Shown here: positions 22,300 through 31,281 of the stretch, one piece after another | Layout of the letters: the number at the start of each line of letters is the position of its first letter | Numbering within the stretch: the stretch's first letter is position 1 | Assembly (NCBI GenBank): GCA_947044405.1 | Contig: CAMRHE010000352.1 | Span: forward strand, 124,001-188,000 | DNA length: 64,000 bases | Direction of reading: 5' to 3' | DNA from: Leptodactylus fallax | Taxonomy: Eukaryota; Chordata; Amphibia; Anura; Leptodactylidae | Program-made: the position numbers and the translations under genes | The notes under the pieces: model-generated | Told to the model about the DNA's origin: nothing | The model's database searches: none | What the model saw: only the letters and a program-made list of their open reading frames with translations

Positions 22300-24226
22300 T
22301 TATTGGGTGGTCGAGCAGCTCTTTCCTCTGCATTCTTGGGAGTAAAATAAACTGAGATGAACTACAGTCGGTTGTCTTTCATGGATGGGAAAATTTAGTA
22401 ATCGCCACACGGCTACATTACTACTTATATACCTTCCCATCTGATACAGCATAATCTCATCAGATGTACATTTTGGATACTCTAGCTGGAAAACTGCCAT
22501 ATCACTGTCCTTGTTAACATATTTGCAAATGTATTTAATAGACTTAACAGAGTTACAATATTCTACGTTAATGTGCGCATCAAACATTTTTGAAAGCAGT
22601 GGAGAGTAAGGTACAGCCCATCAATTATCTATTTCAAGATCTGTGTTTTGTTTAACCCGGTTTAATCTGATTGTTGCAGTATATCCTCCCTGTTCAGGTT
22701 TCCGTCTTCTGTAAAGAGGATAACCATAATCTCCTGTTTGTGTTTCTACAATCAAGTTGCGAGGATACTTTTTGGTACATTTTCCTTCCTTCATACATGG
22801 CGATCTTGGGTTAAGTGGCCCACACGGCCAATGGATCATATTTTTAGAAATAGTTTCAAAAAGTACCAGATCCTCTTCTGGATTTGGAAGCTCAGCAGAA
22901 ACAACACTGTCAATTTGATCAGGGTGTATCTTATCCTTTAGCCATATCAGTAAATGAGCATGTGGAAGACTTCTTTTTTGCCACTCAATTGAATACATCC
23001 AACACTGACTTTCACCAAAAATGTAACACTTTGTAATTACTGTACGTCCATGAGCTTGATCAGTTTTTGTTTAAAAACCCTTGCTATTAAATCATGTCGA
23101 TCAGAGGGGCCCTGACCATTCAGAAGCTCTTCCTTTATATCTGGCCAAGTTGGATTACATGTAACTGTAATAAACAAATCAGGACAACCATATATCCGAA
23201 CATATGTCATGGTGTCCTGAGCATACTCATGCATATGTCTGGGACTTCCAGTAAATGTAGCCGGTAAAATAAACATACACCCAATGTCAGCCACATTGCC
23301 ATCATTAGCAACAGCATCCCTTAAATGAATGTATTCATCCACTCTAAGTTTTTGTTGGTTCAATCGTATGTACAAAAGACGCTCACTTTCCACGTTGGCA
23401 TACATATCAACTATAAATTGATGAAAAAGTTGCCTACATCAGACTGATGTCTGATCATTATTTGGTAGACATAAAAGTCCATAGCTGAAATTTTTTTATT
23501 GCTTGGCCTAGCAGTCTTGGGATCAGTATGTGTTAGATTAAAGTGATAGCCATCTTGGCCATTCCAAAATATTATCGGATATTGCAGAGCATCATATGAT
23601 CTATGTGTTTCTGCAATACATTGAAGATTGTCGCTTCACTGCAGAATAATTATATCTCGGCTTTGAAAGTCCTGTCCAAACAATACAATAGCTACTTCAT
23701 TAACAGAGGGAGAATTAAATCGCCTTTAATGTTCACCAAACGGTGTCTTGTCTGCTCTTATTACAACTTGATATTCATGATGTGGCATTATTTCTAAGGC
23801 TGTTTTGAAAAGGTTTACTAACTGATTGTGCTGATGGAAAAATCTTTGCAAATTCAACACAATCTCTTTTTTTTGTCTCAACTATAGCTTCACAACGTCT
23901 ATCAGCTTGCATTTGTTCGTCTCCCAAAAAATTAATTTGTAAAAACTTTGGATCTTCATTTGCTACAGGAAGCATTGAACCGATTTTGTGATATATTTGG
24001 CCCTGGACTTTAAAAGTTGGCATAAATCCTGTTTCCTAGAGTCCAGCCGTCGTACCAAAGGATTTCTTCTGAAAAGATGAATTGTATCTCCTAATATTTT
24101 GCAGAAAATGCTTTGACTCGGGAGTTGTTCCTGACATGTATGAAAGAAGTGGTTCAGGAGGTAGATCTAAAGGTGGCAAACTGACTTTGCCATTTGAGCA
24201 GCACATACCAGGCGATTCCAAGTTAA
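22300..24226 (-). pseudogene. Helitron Rep (HUH-Y2) domain, broken
   Basis: Minus-strand fragments in order: 24226-24036 (LPPLDLPPEPLLSYMSGTTP); 24023-23775; 23405-23037, the Helitron-like N-terminal domain (DIGCMFILPATFTGSPRHMH, then CPDLFITVTCNPTWPDIKEE); 22998-22621 with WQKRSLPHAHLLIWL, where His-Ala-His (22962-22954) is the HUH metal site; and 22587-22300 with NVEYCNSVKSIKYICKYVNK, which contains the paired catalytic tyrosines. Several stops and frameshifts separate the pieces. This domain nicks and joins DNA strands in rolling-circle transposition. Confidence 0.92.
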
Positions 24227-24966
24227 CCCTGCTGTTCTGTTCGGTTCTACTATACACATATAATGTTCCGGTCATTTTTGACCGGGCCTATTAAAGTCTG
24301 GATTTTTAACTAATTTAAGTGTTTTATTTGAATTTCTTTTGCATTATTATACTGTATGTGAACATGGTTGTTCATAAACAAATGAAAAATGAAATCAAAA
24401 ACTTAATTTATATTTTTTCTGTGTCAAAAAATGTTACATGGCCTTATTGCATTATTCATGCATATTGCACATTTGCACAAAAAAAAAATCTTTATAAAAC
24501 TGTAAACTATAACGAATAACATCAAACTGTTTGTAAATATATTTTAAAAAACAACCATTGGCCACAGATTAGTTTTGCGTTTACAGGTATAAGTGCCTAT
24601 GAGTTGATCTAGAGTATCAACTGCCCCTTTTGTGGCATTGTAATGTAAAGGACCTAGATAAATTGATAAATAGTAGTAGATGAACTATATAGACCAAAAT
24701 GAGATTATAACCCCTTTATTTTTTTCAAAAAATGGCTGGAGATTAGTATAAAAGGCTATCGGTTATTTTTGACCGAACAGTACAAGTGTAAAAAAAGACG
24801 TGGAGCAAAAAGTAAACAAAAAATAAATAAATAAAAACTGCTATTAGAAAGAACCCCTCAAATGAGGAAAAGTCAATGAACCACAAGTTTCAGAACCGCA
24901 TAATGAATATTTTAAAAAATATCAAATTTCAAATTCGGTCATTTTTGACCGAACAGAACAGCAGGG
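24227..24966. mobile_element. piggyBac-type MITE (740 bp) in the Helitron Rep gene
   Basis: TTAA at 24223-24226 and 24967-24970 flanks termini CCCTGCTGTTCTGTTCGGT and ACCGAACAGAACAGCAGGG, perfect inverse complements. TTAA target sites and CCC-type ends define piggyBac. It has no transposase. Three copies of a GGTCATTTTTGACC-like palindrome occur at about 24274-24287, 24762-24775 and 24937-24950. The Helitron coding sequence resumes on both sides. Confidence 0.9.
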
Positions 24967-25373
24967 TTAAACTTCTTTGCTTGACAATATTTGCATATTA
25001 TGTCCATTTTGCCAATTATGACTTTCTGATGTGACCTATAGTCTTGAATTGGGTTGTAGTAAAATGCTTCCAAACACAAATCAGCCTGCCTACATCTTTG
25101 CACACATTGCATATGTCGTATGCGGACATTTTCAGAAATTTCATCCTTTTGTTCAGATGTTTCCATATTCCTTGCTTCAGCCTGCTTTATCCGATTCTTG
25201 TGAAGACGACATTCCCGTTGCTCTGATGTCTCAGCTGCATTACATTTAGCCTGTCTCATCCATTTCTTTTCAAGTCGCGAGTCACATTGTTCACTTGTCT
25301 CAGCTCTTTGACACAATTTTGCGTTCTTAGCTTTTGGATGAACTTGCCCAATAGATGGTCGTTTTTTTGGGCG
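24967..25373 (-). pseudogene. Helitron RepHel N-terminus
   Basis: From about 25373 the minus strand encodes a basic start (CRPKKRPSIGQVHPKAKNAK) and repeated AETSEQRECRL-type segments. It continues to LEAFYYNPIQDYRSHQKVII and GKMDIICKYCQAKKF, a conserved Cys-x2-Cys block. This is the usual N-terminal organisation of vertebrate and invertebrate Helitron proteins. The reading frame is cut by the piggyBac MITE at 24966. Confidence 0.88.
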
Positions 25374-26587
25374 GCAATTTAAAAAACAGTCCTTAGTATT
25401 ATGACCCTTTAGTCTTCACCTGACACTGATAAGAGATGTAATAGGATGAATAGTAAATACAGAGCAGCCCTCACACAGTATTACTATGACCTGAAGGAGC
25501 TCACATCTCAGTAATGAAAACCTTCTCACAGGCAGACTTGTGTAGTTGCCCATAGCAACCAATCAGAGCTCAGCTTTCACTTTACCTCAGCAGCTTCAGT
25601 GATGAAAGCTCCCTGTATAGTAAGCAATATTGACAATCTTACTATGAGGCAGTTTTCGCCTGATCAATATTGCTGCTCAGTAAGACTGCATGCACACTAC
25701 AGCTCCTTAAACGTTCTATTGAGCCTGCAAAATTCACAGCTTTGTGCACAAAGAAGTCTATTGGGCCGCCAAATCCATGGCCCGGAGGCCTGTGAAAAAT
25801 ACTGTAGTGTGCAAGCAGCCAGTAAGGATACCAGACGTGTTTTGTCAGTGTGTGTGTGCGCGCGTGTGATCCATGTGTATGTATGCGTGTGTGGATGCAC
25901 GTGTGTGGTCCATGTATATGTATGCGTGTGTGTGCGCATGTGATCCATGTGTTTGTGCGTGCGCAGTGCAAGTGTCCATGCGTGCGGTAGGTGTGTGTGA
26001 ATACGCATGTGCTTTGTTCGTCCGTGTCCGTAGGGTGCATCCATCTCAGTGAGTTTGCGTGCATGTCTGGTCCTTGCGTTCATGTGTGTGTGTGGTGTGC
26101 ATGTGATATTTATGGAGTGGTGTTGTGGTATTTGTGGGGTGGTGTTTGTGTTGTGTGTGTCTAGCGTGATCTGGTGTTTGTGTGGTGTTTTGTGGCATTT
26201 GTGTGTTGTGCTTGTGGGTTGGTGTATGTGTGCTGTCTTTGTGATGTTTGCATGGTGTTTGTGAAATGTTTATGTGTTGTGTGTGGTGGTGCGGCTCCTT
26301 TAGCAGTGACTCTTTGGCGCCGTCACTATAATCTGTCTCTGTCAGTCACAACTGTTGTTTTCCCCTCAGCACTATCACTTTCACCTTCACATTTCGGCAT
26401 TATATGTATAAGGCCTAACTTCGGGGGCCCCAATCTGATGACTGGGGGACACTATCAAGATTTAACGTGCACAGTATTCTGCTCCTGTGGGTGGAGAGGG
26501 GGCGTGCCAAATTTCACCCAAATCGGGCAAGAACTGTGGATTTCTATAGAGCAGGCTACTACAGATTTTGAGTTTTATATATATAGA
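25374..26587 (-). other. Helitron 5' non-coding region
   Basis: Non-coding leader between the TC terminus (26587) and the protein start. It contains a CCAATCAG box near 25559 and a GT-rich block. The terminal 200 bp include TTTCACCCAAATCGGGCAAG and the TATATATA run at the end. Confidence 0.7.
25848..26290. repeat. GT-rich degenerate microsatellite
   Basis: Alternating TGTGTGCG, CATGTGT and TTTGTGTGGTG motifs over 440 bp inside the Helitron leader. Overlapping open frames on both strands (Thr/His-rich or Val/Cys-rich) are artefacts. Confidence 0.8.
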
Positions 26588-27150
26588 TAACAGTGGGTGA
26601 GTTGTGTATATTCCCACTGTGTCTTGAGAAAGCAAGCTCTCTCTGGAATCAGCTCCTGGTATGATTTAAGCCCTGAGGGGGACAGGACATGCCCAAATTG
26701 TAAGGGACAATTACGGAGCGATGTGACAGAAATAACTGTACCACAATTCAACCCTCATGAAGCAGTACTAATGAGCAGCAGTCTCTCTATTAGAAGTCAG
26801 TCTGCGTCTACAAGTCAGTCACTGTGGTTGAGGTGACTGTAGATGGCTTGATTTGCCAACATTCCAAGTTGAGGTTAGTTGATTAGATAGAAACAGCTCA
26901 TAGAAGTGATTACCAGTCTGTTAGCTGATGGGGAGGCAAAGCCAGAGTATTTAAGAAGGTAGGGAGCCTCTCCATGCTGATCAGCATTATTGTCTTGTCT
27001 TTCATACACACATGGAGGGCAAATGGAAACCTCCATCTGTAAAGAATACTTTTGGAATGGAGGAGAGATGGGAGATGCCAAAGTGTACATCAACATAGGT
27101 TAGGGTAAAGGGATATCTTAACAACCCTAATAAATTTGATAGAAGATATA
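26588..27150. other. Unassigned flank between the Helitron and Tc1 elements
   Basis: A plus-strand open frame at 26597-26836 includes a CPNC motif but no recognised domain. Nothing else supported. TA at 27149-27150 is the Tc1 target. Confidence 0.4.
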
Positions 27151-28755
27151 CAGTGGGGAAAAAAAGTATTTAGTCAGCCACCAATTGTGCAAGTTCTCCC
27201 ACTTAAAAGGATGAGAGAGGCCTGTAATTGACATCATAGGTAGACCTCAACTATGAGAGACAAAATGAGAAAACATATCTAGAAAATCACACTGTCTGAT
27301 TTTTTAAGAATTTATTTGCAAATTATGGTGGAAAATAAGTATTTGGTCACCTACAAACAAGCAAGATTTCTGGCTCTCACAGACCTGTAACTTCTTCTTT
27401 AAGAGGCTCCTCTGTCCTCCACTCATTATCTGTAGTAATGGCACCTGTTTGACATCGTTATCAGTATAAAATACACCTGTCCACACCCTCAAACAGTCAC
27501 ACTCCAAACTCCACTATGAAGACCAAAGAGCTTTGGAAGGACACCAGAAACAAAATTGTAGACCTGCACCAGACTGTGAAGACTGAATCTGCAATAGGCA
27601 AGCAGCTTGGTGTGCAGAAATCAACTGTGGGAGCAATAATTTGAAAATGGAACACATACAAGACCACTGATAATCTCCCTCAATCAGGGACTCCACGCAA
27701 GATCTCACCCCGTGGGGTCAAAATGATCACAAGAACAGTGAGCAAAAATCCCAGAACCACACGGGAAGACCTAGTGAATGACCTGCAGAAAGCTGGGACT
27801 AATGTAACAAAGGCTACCATCAGTAATACACTACGCCACCAGGGACTCAGATCCTGCAGTGCCAGACTTGTCTCCCTGCTTAAGCCAGTACATATCCGGG
27901 GCCCGTCTGAAAATTGCTAGAGAGCATTTGGATGTTCCAGAAGAGTATTGGGAGAATGTCATATGGTCAGATGAAACCAAAGTAGAACACAACTCGTGGT
28001 GGAAACACAACTCGTCGTGTTTGGAGGAGAGTGAATGCTGAGTTGCATCCAAAGAACACTATACCTACTGTGAAGCATTGGGTGTATCAACATCATGCTT
28101 TGGGGCTGTTTCTCTGCAAAGGGACCAAGATGACTGATCCATGTACATGAAAGAATGAATGGGGCCATGTATCGTGAGATTTTGAGTGCAAACTTCTTTC
28201 CATCAGCAAGGGCAATGAAGATGAAACATGGCTGGGTCTTCAGCATTACAATAATCCCAAGCACACTGCCAGGCCAACAAAGGAGTGGCTTCGTAAGAAG
28301 CATTTCAAGGTCCTGGAGTGGCCTAGCCAGTCTCCAGATCTCAACCCCATAGAAAACCTTTGGAGGGAGATGAAAGTGCGTGTTGCCCAGCGACGGACCC
28401 AAAACATCACTGCTCTAGAGGAGATCTGCATGGAGGAATGGGCCAACATACCAGCAACAGTGTGTCCCAACCTTGTGAAGACTTACAGAAAACGTTTGAC
28501 CTCTGTCATTGCCAACAAAGGATATATAACAAAGTATTGAGATGAACTTTTGTTATTGACCAAATACTTATTTTCCACCATAATTTGCAAATAAATTCTT
28601 AAAAAATCAGACAATGTGATTTTCTGGATTTGTTTTCTTATTTTGTCTCTCCTAGTTGAGGTCTACCTATGATGTCAATTACAGGCCTCTCCCATCTTTT
28701 TAAGTGGGAGAACTTGCACAATTGGTGGCTGACTAAATACTTTTTTTCCTCACTG
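27151..28755 (+). mobile_element. Tc1-like transposon A (1605 bp)
   Basis: Inverted termini starting CAGTGGGGAAAAAAAGTATT and ending AATACTTTTTTTCCTCACTG, about 210 bp each, including GGTGGAAAATAAGTATTTGG and its inverse complement. The element is flanked by TA at 27149-27150 and 28756-28757. It contains one transposase gene and is a typical Tc1/mariner copy. Confidence 0.95.
27516..28540 (+). pseudogene. Tc1-like transposase A, broken, catalytic Asp motif lost
   Basis: Starts at ATG 27516 ([19 protein letters not shown]). The paired helix-turn-helix region ([18 protein letters not shown], then [20 protein letters not shown]) is followed by the DDE core: VIWSDETK at about 27960 and NPIENLWRE near 28340. 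An in-frame TGA follows GAIIT. Frameshifts occur near 27890 (extra base in the CATATCCGGGGCCC stretch) and 27990-28010. The usual DNDPKH motif reads Tyr-Asn-Asn-Pro-Lys-His near 28250, so the second catalytic Asp is replaced by Asn. It ends near TAACAAAGTATTGA at 28540. The protein cannot be active even with the frame repaired. Confidence 0.92.
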
Positions 28756-28790
28756 TATGTACTGATCCAAAAATTCATAAAACAAAAATC

Positions 28791-28870
28791 AAAAATAGTA
28801 CACTTAAAATAACTTTTTTATAATCCATCTAAAAATATTATAAAAAAGTTATTTTAAGTGTACTATTTTT
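28791..28870. repeat. Perfect 34-bp hairpin
   Basis: Arms 28791-28824 and 28837-28870 are inverse complements around a 12-nt loop. The motif TAATCCATCTAAAA, partly in the loop, recurs at 28878. AT-rich with no coding content. It lies 36 bp beyond the Tc1 end. Confidence 0.85.
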
Positions 28871-28924
28871 TATTTTTAATCCATCTAAAAGTATTAAGAT
28901 AAAATAGGAAGACTCAGTAGTCTG

Positions 28925-30540
28925 CTCAATGCAAAAATGTGTAGAGAGAGAAGAGGAGGGGGGCCTAGGACCTAGCCCTGAGGAACCCCAACGACAAGGG
29001 AAAGAGGTTAAGAAACAGAGCCCACAAATGATACACTGAAAGTGCGGTCTGAGAGATAAGAGGAAAACCAGGAAAGCGTGGTGTCCGTGAGGCCGACTGA
29101 GCGGAGCATAGTGAGGAGAAGTTGATGATCAACAGTGTCAAATGCTGCTGAGAGAACCAAAAGAATAAGAAGGGAGAAATCACCTTGGATTTAGCCGTCA
29201 GGAGATCGTTGGAGACTTTTGTGAGGGCCATTTCAGTAGAGTGCAGAGTGCGGAAGCCTGGTTGTAAGGGGTCAAGAAGAGAGTTAACAGAAAGATAGAG
29301 GATTAAACGAGAACAGACCAAGCGTTCCAAGATTTTGGAGATGAAGTGGAGGTTAGAGACAGGTTGATAGTTAGTAGCACAGGACGGGTCAAGGGAGGAT
29401 TTCTTCAATAGCGGGGTTATGACAACATGTTTGAAAGAGGATGGGAAAATTCCAGAAGAAAGAGAGAGGTTAAATATTTTAGTAAGGTTCATTTTGTTCT
29501 TTCCTTCCTTTTTTATTTTTGGAGTACCTGTGCCTGTGGCCGCCACTGAGCACTGATCAGTAACATATACATTACTAATCATATCAAAATTTTTGACACA
29601 GACTTTTTTTATAGTTAGAATCAGATACTATATATATATAGATAGAAGTCTCTCTCTCTATACTGTATATAATTAAATTTTCGGTCCTTCTTTTATTTAT
29701 TCAAAATTTTGACATCTTGACATATATACATGAGTTGAAGCACTACATACACCGCACACTTTCAAGTTTCAAGAAAAAAAGTTTCTATACACGTGTAAAA
29801 ACACAACACAACAAATACAAATGTTCCAAATACATGTCCCAATGCTCCCAAAAGTCCCAAGAATGTATTGAGGATGGAAAAATTCCAGATGAGAGATAGA
29901 GGTTAAATATTTTAGTAAGGTAAGTCAAGACAGCAGGTGACTGTGAGATTGGAGAAGGTGTGAGGGGAAAGGGTCACTACTGCAGGTTGTAGGGCGAGAA
30001 GAAGAAAGTAGCTGAGAGACTTCCTCTTCCGTAACAGGTTCAAAAGAGGAGAATGGACAGTCTGAAGTGCGGTAGCTGAGGGGATCAATGCCACCTGGGG
30101 ATTGGGCAGTTATTTCCTGATGGATCTTATCAATTTTGTCATGGAAATAAGTGGCCAGGTCATCTGCACTAAGGTCTGTGAATGGCACCTGCACCTTGGG
30201 AGTGAGTAAGGAGTGAAAAGTTTCAAAGAGCCTTTTAGGGTTACAGGACAGAGAAGAGATGAGAGCAGTGAAACAGGCTTGTTTGGCAAGGTGAAGGGTA
30301 GAACTATAGGTTTCAAGCCTAAATTTGAAGTGGAGGAAGTCTGCAGGTGTATGTGATTTTCTCCACAGATGTTCAGCACACCTAGAGCACTGACGAAAAA
30401 AAAATCATATGTGGCGTGTGCCAGGGTTGCTTCCTATGTTAATAGCACGTAAATTCCTATATGTATGATGAGTAGGTGTGTCCTGTGAAGGAGAGAAATT
30501 ACTGATGGTGAACGAGTCTGTGGGCATGTCTACGTAGAAG
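28925..30540 (-). pseudogene. CR1/L2-type LINE ORF2 fragment (reverse transcriptase)
   Basis: Reading the minus strand from about 30540: a linker region, then STSNLGLKPIVLPFTLPNK, VPFTDLSADDLATYFHDKID, and SSFEPVTEEEVSQLLSSSRP. After an interrupting insertion come [40 protein letters not shown] and [20 protein letters not shown]. In a shifted frame follow [14 protein letters not shown] and a PQGS-LGP motif. These are reverse transcriptase motifs of the jockey-type CR1/L2 group. The RT is cut off near 28925, so the catalytic DD box is missing. Many frameshifts. Confidence 0.85.
29437..29921. repeat. 52-bp direct repeat bracketing a 381-bp insertion in the LINE
   Basis: GAGGATGG...AGTAAGGT occurs at 29437-29488 and again at 29870-29921 with a few mismatches. 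Between them (29489-29869) lies AT-rich sequence unrelated to the LINE, with a TATATATATA run near 29628. The LINE frame is continuous across one copy, so the insert is secondary. The repeat is much longer than a standard TSD. Confidence 0.75.
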
Positions 30541-30840
30541 ACCATCAGCTTTATGGGTTGCTATAGAGTGATTTCTATTCCCCTCCGTTCCTTAGGCCTG
30601 TTTAAATTACTTTACTTTTCCTGCTTGTTCTGACCTCTCCCCTTCCCCTCATGGCCACGATTTAATTTAAATATTACTAGTATTCATTTTATTATATGTC
30701 CTTGTTAATGCTTTGCTTATCTAGAGTATTCAGTACTCTTTTTGTGGTTGTACACTGTGATGCCATGAATGTATTCTGTGTTCCTTATGTTGAACTCCTG
30801 TATTGTATTCATGCAAAAATTAAATAAAAACTATTGACAT
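30541..30840 (+). mobile_element. 5'-truncated LINE 3' tail (possibly L1-like)
   Basis: Non-coding, T-rich and ending AAATTAAATAAAAACTATTG followed by an A-run at 30840, which fits a LINE 3' UTR with a polyadenylation signal. It abuts the Gypsy RNase H fragment exactly. No TSD identified. Confidence 0.5.
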
Positions 30841-31281
30841 AAAAAAGCATACGCTGTAGTCTTTTTTGGGGCATTCAGTAGTTGCTTCTTTGTAATACTT
30901 TCTAAAGGCTTGTGATCCGAATGCACCACTAATTGTCGACCGTAGGTGTATTGGTGGAATTTCTCCAACCCAAATACTACAGCTAGTAGTTCCTTCTCGA
31001 TTTGAGCATATCTTTGCTCTGTTAGAGTTAAAGCTCTGCTTGCATATGTGATTGGCTGCATTAGTGTGGCTCCAAGGCCTGTTTTTGAGGCATCACATTG
31101 TACTACTACTGCTTGATCTGGATTAAAATATTTTAGGGTTGCTGTGTCTGCAATAGCATTTTTCACTGACTGAAAAGTAGTTTCATGGCTTTCTGTCCAT
31201 TCCCAGAGTATGTCTTTGTGAGTTAGCTGTCTCAGCAGCTCACACATGTCTGATAAATGCTTGCAAAATTTAGAAAGATAA
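30841..31281 (-). pseudogene. Gypsy element B: reverse transcriptase end and RNase H
   Basis: The minus strand encodes YLSKFCKHLSDMCELLRQLT (end of RT thumb/connection), then the Gypsy RNase H signature VVVQCDASKTGLGATLMQ, RYAQIEKELLAVVFGLEKFH and VHSDHKPLESITKK. It is cut on its C-terminal side by the LINE tail at 30840 and on its N-terminal side by the transposon at 31282. The preceding codons (LGMVN) are found at 33976 onward. Confidence 0.92.

Larger units (their letters stand above)
13729..26587 (-). mobile_element. Complete Helitron with nested L1 and piggyBac MITE
   Basis: On the minus strand the element begins TCTATATATATAAAACTC at 26587 and ends CTAG at 13729, with a hairpin 12 nt before the end. 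The flanking bases are A before TC and T after CTAG, the AT target expected for Helitrons, with no TSD. Removing the L1-like LINE (plus one TSD copy) and the piggyBac MITE (plus one TTAA) leaves about 6.06 kb, a normal autonomous Helitron size. It encodes one Rep-helicase protein, now broken by several stops, frameshifts and the two insertions. Confidence 0.93.

Noticed and set aside
24762..24775. Nuclear receptor response element
   Set aside because: The palindrome belongs to a repeated MITE motif; transposase binding is more likely and neither is shown.
25642..26083. His/Thr-rich open frames
   Set aside because: Translation of the GT-rich microsatellite.
29628..29645. Second Helitron 5' end (TATATATATAGA)
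   Set aside because: Only the terminal dinucleotide-type run matches; no further Helitron sequence or 3' hairpin accompanies it.
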